Notes under the pieces: model-generated | Seen by the model: the letters and a program-made list of their open reading frames with translations, nothing else | What the model was told of the DNA's origin: nothing | Databases searched by the model: none | Assembly: GCA_021613535.1 (NCBI GenBank) | Contig: CP075496.1 | Location: 8,184,001-8,248,000, forward strand | Source of the DNA: Adineta vaga | Lineage: Eukaryota > Rotifera | Direction of reading: 5' to 3' | Length of the DNA stretch: 64,000 nt | Shown: one piece after another, positions 52,501 through 62,659 of the stretch | Layout: each line of letters begins with the position of its first letter | Position numbering within the stretch: the stretch's first letter is position 1 | Made by a program: the position numbers and the translations under genes

Positions 52501-54218
52501 CAATTATTGAACAACCACTAAGAGTATTGTCGAGACCATCGATAATCACATCAATTGAAGTTGAAGCTGAGCTCACACCAGTAAGTTGTTTTTTGAAAGG
52601 TAACGAACGAGTGAATGTATGTATGAAGAATAAATTGATTGCATTTCAAAATACCAAAAGGAAAATATACAGTTCAGTAGTATGCTGATTTGAGGAATAT
52701 ATCACGGTGTAGAATATACAAAAGAAATAGTTGAATTATTGATTCTTTCTATGAATAAATTTGGTCAAGAGAATAATTTTATTGATTGCATATATAGATT
52801 GAATCTGTGCCAGAAGCTGTTGTTCATACTATTCCATCATCAATTATTCAACAACCAGTACGTTGGGTGTGGCAAGGGTTAATTCTAGAGAATTTATTGT
52901 TTTTGATAGATAGTAATGGAAATACGAACACCTGTATTAACGCAATCTATACCAGTTGAACGTTTGCTACCAGTGTTGATCAAAGAGCAACAATCTGTGG
53001 CACCGCTAGCTGTTATTAGAACCATCTACAGTGAAGTAAATAGAACCAAGATCTATATTTTTATAGCTTATTTTCTTATATAGAATTTACCTTTGCCACA
53101 AAATACAGTGTATACAATACCATCACCAATAATTGAAGCACCGGTAATTATTTAACTACCATATATCATGGAAGATTGCTAGGTCTGATTTATGTATACT
53201 TTAAAGAGCAACATTGAAATAACAGCAAGTATTTCACTTATGGAAAGACCTAATGAATATCAGCAACAGCGAATAATTGCTCCGTCACCTATTGAACGTA
53301 TTGTGATACCTTCAATTGTATCACCTGCTATAAGAACTGTGTATAGTCCGGTAAGTGCTTTCTCTCTATTGAATCAATTGTTATAGGCTACTGAATACTA
53401 TTTAATTGGAAAGTCGAAAATCGAAACTTATATCATTTGTAGGTTAGAACGATGCCATTAACGATCATGGACACGGTCCCGTCACCAATCATTAATGTAT
53501 GTAATTGAAATAATATTTTAGTAGTAGTTGATTTCCATAAAATAATACACAGGAATTAATTTAATTCAAATGAGGTGATCATAGTTCATATTGTGAGTCT
53601 CATTGAAGTTTATCCATATTTTTCGTTCTACTAATATAAAATTCAAGTTTGAAAAGAGATGGCTGATTAAACTTCGAATATTTCTAGGCACAAATTGAAG
53701 TTCAGCTTATAGAAAATACATATCCATCTCAAATTATTGTATGTAATTCGAAAAGTAGATAAGTAAAGACAATATAACCATTGTTTTGTATGTGTAGTCA
53801 AATCCTGTTTATACTCAACAGTCTATTATAGAAAGACGTTTACCGAATGAAATACTTCGTTATGTACCTGTTGAGGTAAGTTTTCTTATATGGATTTCAT
53901 ATTGTGTTTCTCATGAAAATACTCGAATCAACATATTCTTGTCTTTTTTTTTCATATTATAGAGTAAAATACCATTTATCCATATGGTATCTTCGCCAGT
54001 TATGGTGAGTTTTATTCGAATCAATTTTCGGTTCGATCTATTATTTGAATTTTGAATAGGTATCACCACCTGCAGTAGGAACTGATTATGTGATGCGTGT
54101 ACCCATTCAAACTCCACTCATACGTACTGAAACATGTAGTTGTCAATGTTCCAGAAGCGGATCAATATCGATAGTTTATGATAATGTTGAACAAAGTTGT
54201 TCAATTCCGATGATATAA
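37562..54218 (+). CDS. Giant secreted modular protein built from small phase-0 cassette exons
   Basis: No known family recognised. The ATG opens a signal peptide (MISFYLLLIFICSLIKSIL). First exons: 37562-38020, 38069-38195, 38266-38309, 38365-38400, 38566-38578 and 38644-39083. Then come dozens of exons of 30-180 bases, almost always bounded GT-AG with whole codons, and introns often only 45-70 bases. The final exon ends RTETCSCQCS...QSCSIPMI and TAA at 54,216-54,218. Recurrent short motifs are [IVL]-x-GT-[VI]-[DN]-V-x-V in the first half and IPSSIIQQP/TVPSPII-like Pro/Ile/Val strings in the second. Larger domains of about 130-145 residues occur at 38,644-39,083, 44,798-45,226 and 45,570-45,980, and as six near-identical copies (listed). 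I checked phase on a sample, so the single-gene model is likely but unproven; two genes read in line is the alternative. The C-x-C tail links it to the gene at 4,883-10,126. Extracellular structural role is inference. Confidence 0.65.
39136..40263 (+). other. Run of phase-0 micro-exons in the giant gene
   Basis: Successive short exons here encode, for example, AYCVTPKEECPT, a VINPIYPSDD...VNVD peptide, INADINGNSLSPSVP, IDTENIPSPFY, ISADTPDLSFSNDALI and similar. The ones measured are 45, 72, 33 and 63 bases, all whole codons. Because every border checked is phase 0, any exon could be skipped without changing the frame. This is the clearest stretch of the cassette pattern. Confidence 0.75.
40414..41092 (+). 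repeat. Unit A, copy 1 (intragenic tandem duplication)
   Basis: Three exons (40414-40599, 40644-40940, 40991-41092) encode a domain containing LGSQSNVQRFGLRLYNP, VDDTYYSS, KVAIRLYLNLYTT and NACFDTTSS. It is nearly identical, introns included, to 42,001-42,716 and 43,621-44,326. The repeat period is about 1.6 kb. Confidence 0.9.
42001..42716 (+). repeat. Unit A, copy 2
   Basis: Same three-exon layout as copy 1, with a longer last exon running into VPFISPIQ and a Gln-rich end. A handful of single-base differences from copies 1 and 3 are visible in both exons and introns. Confidence 0.9.
43621..44326 (+). repeat. Unit A, copy 3 (mosaic)
   Basis: Shares some diagnostic bases with copy 1 (near 43,627-43,642, the 43,799-43,850 intron and the 44,217-44,245 exon) and others with copy 2 (near 44,020-44,030 and 44,275-44,290). 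The alternating pattern suggests recombination or conversion between copies. Confidence 0.85.
44798..45226 (+). other. Divergent single-exon domain in the giant gene
   Basis: One 143-codon exon with CFEQILVVGG, a central beta-rich part, and the ending DGYLPSHITLSI followed by the next exon's GVCNP. The C...DG-x-PP-x-x-[VI]-x-[LI]-x-[IV]...C ending also occurs in units A and B, in 38,644-39,083 and in 45,570-45,980. All five types are probably one domain family. Confidence 0.6.
45570..45980 (+). other. Second divergent single-exon domain in the giant gene
   Basis: One 137-codon exon with DCTSQLRLFDNPEQ at the start and GTYDGNPPNQVSIKI at the end. The next exon gives a Cys (AACIPI). It has the same architecture as the other large domains of this gene. 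Confidence 0.6.
47015..47804 (+). repeat. Unit B, copy 1
   Basis: Three exons encode a Cys/Ser/Thr-rich lead (TRSPSGFTCSHNYQVTTN), then the same core as unit A (LGSQSNVQRYGLRLYNP, VDDTYYSS, KVAIRLYINLYTTSDG), then NICFDLRSS and a Val-rich end (PVVVVVPDRR). The intron before NICFD is the same in all three B copies. Confidence 0.9.
48962..49751 (+). repeat. Unit B, copy 2
   Basis: Nearly identical to copy 1 over its whole length, exons and introns, with only a few base changes. Downstream sequence (49,851-50,040 and 50,225-50,400) is shared with copy 3, not copy 1. Confidence 0.9.
51480..52293 (+). repeat. Unit B, copy 3
   Basis: High identity with the other copies starts at about 51,533; the first 50 bases of the exon differ. 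The downstream match to 49,851-50,040 lies at about 52,392-52,580, and the match to 50,225-50,400 at about 52,798-52,970. The duplicated block that made copies 2 and 3 was therefore about 2.5 kb. Confidence 0.9.
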
Positions 54219-55276
54219 GAAAAAGGCGAGATCATCATCTTACGGATAAAGACGATGATAATTATTTCAATACAATCATCTGAATGTGATGATTTCCATG
54301 TTTTATATCACTCTGCTTCTGACTGAATGTATTTGTTATTTTTGTTTCGATATTCAAAATATATTAAGAAAAAAGGATGACATCTACAAGAGCAGCGATG
54401 TATTACTAGCACAATATGTAAAAATTAAAATTGAAGTTTGCTCTAAATCAAAGTTTAAAATAGAATCAATTTATTTACTTAGAAATGATATACATACCTA
54501 TTGAACAAAGAAGGAAAATTCAAATGAACTTTTGATTACTATAGAATTTGCTCACCAATAGTGAGTTAGACTGAATCATTTTTGTATGATAGATAATGTT
54601 GTACGAATGAAATGTAAATGAATGAGAATATAGAATAGTTCTAATTTAATTGCCTGAAAAGATAAAACATTTATATTTATATTTCAAGCAAATCCTATCC
54701 ACTAAAAGATATGTCAATCATATGTTTAAATTTTTTGAAGTTCATATTCAACTCATGTTACTACGAACTCTGAAAACAAAAGAAAAATAAATTCTTGAGG
54801 TATTGCAAACTATCGTGGTAAAATACATATTTCTATACCATATTATTACTCAATTAGGTTCATATATGCGTAGAAAATTCGATATTTTTTATTGATGATT
54901 GTATTATTCAGCTGATTCTTGAGAATATTCTCAAGGACAACGATACATTTCGAAAGAATTAGAGTGTGCATTTTCTTGATATTCAGTCTAAAACGTATCT
55001 ATTCCATTTAACTACCAGAGAAATACAGCTGGTGAATAGATCGATTATGTTTCGCCAAATAATGTTTTGGTTTTAGTTTCAGGACATTCTGCAGATAGTT
55101 TAACAAAGCATGTTACCAAATAAAAAACACATCTGCTGTATTTGTTAGTCCATTTTACAGATATAATCATAAATTCAACAAAACATGTGCTTCTGATTGA
55201 ATGCATATCACTACCGTTCTTATTACAAAACCTTTTTTTATTAACCAACAATACATACTTCTCGCAAATAGTCGCG
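54219..55276. other. Intergenic, about 1 kb
   Basis: Holds the giant gene's 3' region and the promoter of the first CAP gene. A 72-codon ORF at 54,286-54,504 has no feature. The stretch 55,118-55,200 is a diverged match to 58,367-58,450, so upstream DNA was copied with the CAP gene but has since drifted. Confidence 0.55.
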
Positions 55277-56234
55277 ATGTACTCTACTTGGATCACATGG
55301 TCTCTCATCATCTTCTCTTTTAGCATTCTCATTATGAAAATTCATGCTACAACATCAAGTGAACACATCATCTTCTGCTTTCTTTCATTTTCATTTTCAT
55401 TCCATATTTTACATTTCACATAGATCTCAATCCACAAAACACATCTCATCCACACTCTCTTCATTTCATTCCATCCATACCTCCTCACAATGGTACGAAA
55501 CAACACCATCATTCACAATTCTATATCTCTCTCACTCTCACTTATCTACTTTTTAGACACTAGCCATGATAACGAAGGCAAAGATCATGATACAGAACCA
55601 TTGAAAAACAATGGTCGTGGATCACATGAAGCATCTTCTCAAAGTATTCATTTTTTCTTTTCCTATCCGATAGTGATATTCTTGTCTAGATTATGCTGCT
55701 GAAAACAATGCAACACATGGTATACCAATTGATCAGTTTCAACAGATGATTCTCGATGAACATAACAAATATCGTCGACAATCATGTGCTGATAATCTTC
55801 AAGAAGACGATGAACTACATGCAGAAGCAATGAAACGAGCACATAGCTTGGCTAACGGACATGTTCTCCCATTACCTGATGAATACAATGAAAATGATTT
55901 TGAAATTGATACAGGTGATCCATCGAAGATCACAAGTAAGAATGCTTGTAGTTGTGTGATATTTGTAATGACTAAGAAATGTGTATTTGTAGGTGAAATG
56001 ATTGTGAAAGATTGGTTTGATCAATCAAAACATTACAATGTTGAAAAAGAAGAATCGGCATTGAAATATTGTCAACTGGTATGGAAGAGTTCTAAGAAGA
56101 TGGGTGTTGGTCATGCATATGATAGTCATAAGTTGTATGTGATAGTATTGTACAAACCATCTGGAAATCTTCGTGGTGAATTCGAAAGAAATGTCGGTTG
56201 TGGTTCTCAAAATCAGCAGAAGAAAAACAAATAG
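55277..56234 (+). CDS. Secreted CAP-superfamily (GAPR-1-like) protein, copy 1
   Basis: Four exons, 55277-55358, 55557-55643, 55690-55935 and 55993-56234, give 218 residues. A signal peptide (MYSTWITWSLIIFSFSIL) is followed by a short acidic linker and the CAP domain: ILDEHNKYRRQSC, the helix with AEAMKRAHSLANGH, and CQLVWKSSKKMGVGHAYDS with LYKPSGN. This matches the GAPR-1-type core (QxVWK-x-x-KKMGVG). The usual CAP cavity positions include the His of EHN and the His after GVG. It lacks the Cys-rich tail of snake-venom or insect-antigen CAP proteins. Known GAPR-1 is a cytosolic lipid-raft protein, so a secreted form is a variation. The middle of the domain seems short compared with usual CAP proteins. 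Function unknown. Confidence 0.9.
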
Positions 56235-56246
56235 CTAGAGAACTTT
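55341..56246 (+). repeat. CAP gene conversion/duplication tract, copy 1
   Basis: Matches 58,565-59,469 with about two dozen differences by eye, introns included. Similarity drops sharply on both sides. Confidence 0.85.
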
Positions 56247-57213
56247 TAGTTTTTTTCATCAAACAAAAAATATTTTTTTTTGTTTTAATATCTGATTAAT
56301 TCGATGAATAAAATCTTAAATATTCAGAGATTATTTCTAACTTGCTTCCAAGTTAATTCCAATTAATAACATTTACCTTGGAATAATATTCGGTATAGAG
56401 ACTGGTTTGATAGTTGGCGTGAAATTAATTCCATTTCAAGTCTCGTACCTCGAGAAGTTTGTTTAAATCACAAAGAACGAAACAAGTGACGTCAAACATT
56501 ATTAAGCAGTTACTATACACTACAGAATTGTTTGAGTAGTAATTTAGTCATAGTTTCACAGAATAGATTTTAGTGGAAAATAAGAAAAGAATCGTAGATA
56601 TAAATTTACAGGAAAAAAAAGGAACTAAAAGCAATACTGTTTTGTTAACAATCGAAGATTTCAAGAGTACCTGTTTATTGACAACCAACTATTCGTTACT
56701 TTGTTGAAAAGAATGAATTCATTTACGTATATTTTAGAACACTTTTCAACAGTGAAAATATGAATTGCATGTACATTGAAATTGCCTGAGAACCATTTCG
56801 ATACGAATCTCCTCCTCAATGTGTTCTTTCAATTCTTTCTATTTAAATTTCTTACGTTACTTCGCTCACCATTAGAGGCAAGTTTCAAGCGCAGAAGCCA
56901 AAAAAATCATAGACAGACATCTCTACGAAAGAAATCTCCATGCATACATAATAACAACAAATAATTCATCAAAATTATTATATGTATTACTGGAAAATAG
57001 CACTTTTTTTGCTTACTCTGATAGTAAACAGGCATGTACACATGTGATTTTTAATATGTTTTCATAAAAAGTCTTTCGTACAGTCGTGCATATAAACTGA
57101 TTGAAGTCAATCAATCGAAGATCTAAATAAATTATAAAATCATATGTATAAATAGATATATATATCAACATTTGTAAGAAACCTTTTCATTATTTCTGTT
57201 TAGAGAACCATAA
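56235..57213. other. Spacer between CAP copy 1 and claudin copy 1
   Basis: About 980 AT-rich bases with no convincing gene. An acceptor-like TTCTGTTTAG just before the claudin ATG suggests a spliced untranslated leader. A 62-codon ORF at 56,776-56,964 is not credible. Confidence 0.5.
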
Positions 57214-57837
57214 ATGAAGAAAACTCGTCGATCAAAACCTGATTCTCAAAGCCAAATAATTTCTTTCATTTCAGTTATTCTTGGTGTGATTGCATTAGTT
57301 TTGACTTGTGTCGGCGTCGCAACACCTAGTTGGTACGTCAGATATACACTCGATAGTAATTACGGCGTATTTTATAAAAGCTCTTCGGCTAATTTTTTCT
57401 ATTCATGCACTTATTTCATTGATGGCTCATTCGGTAGGTGCGTAAAACGTAATGACTCATCCTATGCTTATCCTTCTTTTGCACAAATCGCTTGGACGGA
57501 TGGTTACTCTCAACGTATGCAAAATGCTGGTGCTCTATGCATTGTTGGTATTATTTTTCTAACTGTCGGTACCATAACTACATTTGTTATGACAGTGATT
57601 TATCTTCCGCTGTGGATTAATTTTCTACCACCTGTAGTACTATTTCTCGCTTGTCTTTTCATGGTCGCTGGCATGGCTGAAGGTTCAAATTTTTTTATTT
57701 ATAATGGTTATTCAGTTATTCTTTATCAAAGTGGCCATGTAATAACCATATTTGCTTTGTTAACAAGTGCACTTGCAGCAGGTCGTAACCATTTCGCACG
57801 TTCCACTGAAGCACATATAAATACTGTTCCACAATAA
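57214..57837 (+). CDS. Claudin/PMP22-like four-helix membrane protein, copy 1
   Basis: Single coding exon of 207 residues. Four hydrophobic segments lie at about 16-38, 108-132, 140-160 and 172-192. TM1 ends ATPSWY, the claudin-superfamily W position. The first outer loop carries a Cys pair (FFYSCTY and GRCVKR). TM2 starts QNAGALCIVGIIFL. Cytoplasmic ends are short and basic at the N-terminus. The GLW motif of true vertebrate claudins is missing, so the name is for the superfamily only. Likely a plasma-membrane junction or channel-associated protein. A frameshifted relative lies at 61,293-61,885. Confidence 0.8.
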   Translation: MKKTRRSKPDSQSQIISFISVILGVIALVLTCVGVATPSWYVRYTLDSNYGVFYKSSSANFFYSCTYFIDGSFGRCVKRNDSSYAYPSFAQIAWTDGYSQRMQNAGALCIVGIIFLTVGTITTFVMTVIYLPLWINFLPPVVLFLACLFMVAGMAEGSNFFIYNGYSVILYQSGHVITIFALLTSALAAGRNHFARSTEAHINTVPQ

Positions 57838-58515
57838 TTTAAAATATATATTGATTTCATTGAGCTACTGCGATCGTTTATGTACCTACAGTCTATATCG
57901 AGTTACACATTATTTAGTTTATTCAATAAAGATGATTAAATACTGATAAAATTACAAAAAAAAACTTTTCTATCACCATTATCAGTCTTATGTGCCTTTT
58001 CTATTTGATACATAACTTCTATTTAATTTCGTGCGATTTGTGTTTTCTTAGACATATGCTCCAGAAGTTTCTTTGCCTCTTAAACCGATGTTCATAATAA
58101 AAGGAATTTGTTTCGTTCATACTGCCTATTTTACCAACTGATCGTAGTAAAATATTGGTATATCCACGTAGAAACTGGGTACAGTAGAAAATGCAATACC
58201 AATTCCATTCCTATTTTCAAGACACTCATTCTATATTGATTTATTTCACATTTTTTTCTTATCTTTTTCTCGTTACTTCATCTTCCTCCAAATAATAATA
58301 CAGCATACTTACATACCTATAGTTTTGAGACAATCTCTAAGTAGATTAATATTCCTCTATCCTAAACAAAAACACACCTGCTACTCTCGTTAGTCTATTT
58401 TATAGATACACTCAAAAATGTAACAAAACATGTTTCCCATCCTGTGCAGTAACATTATTTTCAAATAAATTTTGCACTTCCAACAGAAAGTTAATACTTA
58501 TCAGAAAAGTCTATC
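57838..58515. other. Spacer before CAP copy 2
   Basis: Holds an AATAAA near 57,925 for claudin copy 1 and the promoter of CAP copy 2. The part at 58,367-58,450 resembles 55,118-55,200. No gene seen. Confidence 0.55.
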
Positions 58516-59457
58516 ATGTTTTCTCCTTGGTTAGTAATTTCTTTCAGCATTTTCATTATGCAAATTCATGCTACAACATCAAGTGAACACATCATCTTCT
58601 GCTTTCTTTCATTTTCATTTTCATTCCATATTTTACATTTCACATAGATCTCAATCCACAAAACACATCTCATCCACACTCTCTTCAATTCATTCCATCC
58701 ATACCTCCTCACAATGGTACGAAACAACACCATCATTCACAATTCTGTATCTCTCTCACTCTCACTTATCTACTTTTTAGATACTAGCCATGATAACGAA
58801 GGCAAAGATCATGATACAGAACCATTGAAAAACAATGGTCGTGGATCACATGAAGCATCTTCTCAAAGTATTCATTTTTCTTTTCTTATCCGATACTGAT
58901 ATTCTTGTCTAGATTATGCTGCTGAAAACAATGCAACACATGGTATACCAATTGATCAGTTTCAACAGATGATTCTCGATGAACATAACAAATATCGTCG
59001 ACAATCATGTGCTGATAATCTTCAAGAAGACGATGAACTACATGCAGAAGCAATGAAACGAGCACATAGTTTGGCTAACGGACATGTTCTCCCATTACCC
59101 GATGAATACAATGAAAATGATTTTGAAATCGATACAGGTGACCCATCAAAGATCACAAGTAAGGATGAATGAAGTGATGTGATATTTGTAATGACTGAGA
59201 AATCTGTATTTGTAGGTGAAATGATTGTGAAAGATTGGTTTGATCAATCAAAACATTACAATGTTGAGAAAGAAGAATCGGCATTGAAATATTGTCAACT
59301 GGTATGGAAGAGTTCTAAGAAGATGGGTGTTGGTCATGCATATGATAGTCATAAGTTGTATGTGATAGTATTGTACAAACCATCTGGAAATCTTCGTGGT
59401 GAATTCGAAAGAAATGTCGGTTGTGGTTCTCAAAATCAGCAGAAGAAAAACAAATAA
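58516..59457 (+). CDS. Secreted CAP-superfamily (GAPR-1-like) protein, copy 2
   Basis: Four exons, 58516-58582, 58781-58867, 58913-59158 and 59216-59457, give 213 residues. The signal peptide differs from copy 1 (MFSPWLVISFSIFIMQ) and is five residues shorter. From HATTS onward the protein is identical to copy 1 by my reading: every exon difference I found (for example AGC/AGT, CCT/CCC, ATT/ATC, GAT/GAC, TCG/TCA and GAA/GAG) is silent. Intron 3 differs more than the exons. Both copies look functional. Confidence 0.9.
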
Positions 59458-59469
59458 CTAGAGAACTTT
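58565..59469 (+). repeat. CAP gene conversion/duplication tract, copy 2
   Basis: Partner of 55,341-56,246. The match ends about ten bases after the stop codon, where the two sequences become unrelated. Confidence 0.85.
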
Positions 59470-61292
59470 GTCGATCTATTATCATTTATTTAAAAATATT
59501 CAACTAATAAATTATAATCGGAGATGGAATTCATTTCTTTTGTGAAAAAGAAAAATAGAAGGAACGATCAGCTTGTTGTGATACCGAAGTAAACACTAAA
59601 TCGTCATCATCTACTAAACATGAGTTAAGCATAAGTTAATTAAGGATTAACATGTAGAATATAATGAACGAATGTTTTCAGTTTTCATATAGAGAATATA
59701 TCGATGGAGCATATGTAATATTGGAGCTTATTGAAATTATTTTGAAATTGATCTGTTAAGAGTATTCTAAGTTGTAAACATCTAATCTGACTGATTAAAA
59801 ATAGTGTTTTCAATCAAAAGCCAACGGATAGCATTACCATTCATATTAGTGTATTGTTTGAAATAATTACTTTCTATTCAATTGAAAGAGATGCTTTCTC
59901 TGTTTCTTTCATGCCGACTAATACAGAATGATCGATAATATTAGGATACAACTCGAAAAACCATTAACATTTTGCGGCGAAATATTGTTCTATGATCGCT
60001 AAAAATTCTTTTTTTTGAAGACGTCGATAGAAAAACAAACTGGAATGAAATTAGTTTCTCCATTATAATGAATTCTTTCCACTTAACAACAAAGATTTAA
60101 CAAATAGAATAATTCTGCTCCGATGCTTCTCAATTCGATGAAACAAAAAAAAATCATTTCCTTTGGTCTAATCGATTAATGAAAACGAAGTTAATAATCA
60201 CGTTAAAAATGAAATTACAAATACATAATCAACATAGACATTATAAAATGTGTCAAATATTGATTGAATGAACCATTCGATCATTCTATTTAGAACTATT
60301 CTCGATGAATTGTGAAGTCTATTTTGTACTTTTGCATAAGATGAAAATGCGCACTTCTATTTACATGTTCTTGAATAAGTGAACAAAAATTCTCAGTACT
60401 GTACATTTGAGAGAGGAGTACCAATTCAACTCATAACTGTTTTAATGAAATGGTGTTATATAAAAGTCGTAAAGAAAAAACAAGTACGAAGAAAGCAATC
60501 TTTCATACACGATAATCACTGAAAAATATTGATCAAATCAATTTGAAGATTTGAATATTTCATTCATACATTCTCTGTACTATGTTGTATTGTGTCGATA
60601 CAATATTTTCTCTTGAAGCGTCAATAATCATAGAGTAAAGATCGAGAAAAGTGTGTAGTAATAGAACTTTCAAAGGGCATAGAGTCGAATTGTAAAATTC
60701 AACAATTGCTCCCTTGGCAACAATGAAGTGCTAAAATGACGTTATTTCTTTTTCATTATTCGTAAAGTTGTGATTAGCACAATCAATGATAGATGACGAA
60801 AAAATTTTTTTTCGAATTTTTTACTCTTTTTTTTCTCTTTCTACATGAATCAGTTCTTAGAACGTACGAGAGAGAGAGAAAGAAGGAAGAAATGAACAGA
60901 ATAATATGCTAATAGAATTTCAGAATATACTAACCAATAATGAATCATTTACTAAAGCTAGACTGTTTGTTACTAAGCATTGAGATTTTTCTCTATATTC
61001 TCTTTGTTTGTTAGTCCTAAGAATAGCGAAGGAAAAGAAGCATACATGTTTATTTGTAACTGTCAACATCACATTTCTCGCACCTTCTCGGTTAAGTAGT
61101 ACAAATCTTCTTGTGAACCTGAAATCTGTAACTTAGCTACGAATATAGTATAAAGGGACGAATACTTTCCGTTATTATTAAAAAAAAACGTACAACTAAT
61201 CAATTGATAAACATAAGGTATGTGAAAATGCTTCAAATTGATGATAGTTATTCTTTTATTTATTTATTTATATCAATATAGACATCAAAAGA
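59458..61292. other. Long spacer between CAP copy 2 and claudin copy 2
   Basis: About 1.8 kb with no credible gene on either strand. It contains A/T homopolymer runs near 60,800-60,840 and a GA-rich tract near 60,868-60,890. Just before the claudin ATG a TCAATATAG acceptor-like site again suggests a spliced leader. Confidence 0.55.
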
Positions 61293-61885
61293 ATGGGTCC
61301 ATCACCGGATAGTATGAGTCAAAAGATTGCCTTTATTGCAGTCGCTTTTGGTACGATTGCATTGATACTTGTCTGTGTTGGTGTTGCAACACCGAATTGG
61401 TATTTAGGATATACTCCAACCAGTTCGACTGACTATTATAAAAGTACATCGGCTAATTTCTTTTATTCATGCAGTTTTGGAAGTGATGGTACATATTATA
61501 ATTGTACAAGACGTGAAAATGGACTTTTCTATTATCCATATAGTTCTAATTGGGGATGGGCAACTGACTTTTCTTATCGTATGCGAAATGCAGGTGCTCT
61601 CTGCATTGTTGGTATTATTTTGCTAGCTGCAGGTGTTATACTTACCTTCATTATGGCCTTAGTTTATTTACCAGCATCGGTTAATCTTTATCACCAGTGT
61701 TGCTCTTCCTTGCTTGTCTTTTTATGCTTGCTGGTATGGCTGAAGGTTCACGCTTTCTAATTTGTAATGGCTATTCAGCAAATCTTTATCAAACAGGTCA
61801 TTTGTTGACTATGTTCACTCTCTTTTTGAGCGCATTTGCTGCTGGTCGTATTCATTTTTCAGCTACGACTGGTGCTGGAAATTAA
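61293..61885 (+). pseudogene. Claudin/PMP22-like protein, copy 2, one-base frameshift
   Basis: Clear relative of 57,214-57,837, with the same ATPNWY end of TM1, FFYSCSF and NCTRRE loop cysteines, and MRNAGALCIVGIILL in TM2. The frame is lost around 61,680-61,695, after PASVNL. The second half (LLFLACLFMLAGMAEGSRF to AAGRIHF) continues in another frame to a stop at 61,883-61,885. A single missing T in a short T run (CTTT) explains it. In the upstream frame the protein stops at 61,760 after 155 residues, inside TM3. The rest of the gene is well preserved, so the break is either very recent, a variant, or a sequencing or assembly error. Confidence 0.8.
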
Positions 61886-62659
61886 TACAGTTAAAAACAA
61901 GTGTTCATACACATATAAACTTTTTTTTTCATATTTTCTGTATGATTTCTTTTAATCTTTATCTTTTTGTTTGATTCTTATCATAATACATAGTACTGAA
62001 TGAACTTCAGTTCAAAATCGTGTATAAGCATAACGAATAAGAAAACATGTGAAGACAGAAAAAAAAGTATGAACATCCTTGATGACATATGGTTCATTCT
62101 CATATATTATAAGATTGATTTCAATTGCAAATCTATGCAAGAGAAAAGTTGACGTTTGACATAATCAATAGTCAAATATCTTCATTTACGTTTTATTAAT
62201 GTGAAATTTCTCGTTTGAAATGATTTTGTAACTATATCAACTTAAACTTAGATAATGTATCAAAACAGAAGACAGAAAAAGCAAAAGAGCAATATAGTTA
62301 GATATACTATTTATAAATACATATGTGTTCTAAGTTATATCCACATAAGATATACTGTAGATCAATTTATTTTTGAAAAAAATACACTCAAAACGTCTTA
62401 TTTCTTATTTAATGAATTGCACACTAATTGTAACTAACATACTATACAATTTTTGATATTCTCTATCAGTCTTTTGTTAAACAATCGGTCTTGTTTCGAG
62501 AAATGTTTTCTTGAATGTAGTTTGTTTAACATGACATCTGTTTTTTATTTCATTATTATATAAATAAGAAACAATTGGATATGTTTTTCTATCAATTTAT
62601 CAAGCAAGATGATCTATCAAAACATTGATTTATTTCAATATTTCTACTCAATAGATCAG
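61886..62659. other. Intergenic, no gene seen
   Basis: About 770 AT-rich bases. A 60-codon ORF at 62,255-62,437 is Tyr/Lys/Ile-rich and probably chance. Confidence 0.55.

Noticed and set aside
55344-55556. 70-codon His/Ser/Phe-rich ORF in the CAP gene, repeated at 58,568-58,780
   Set aside because: It reads across intron 1 and exon edges of the CAP gene in another frame. Its conservation is explained by the homogenised tract.
60868-60890. GA-rich tract as a regulatory GAGA-type element
   Set aside because: Isolated low-complexity tract far from any start; no further support.
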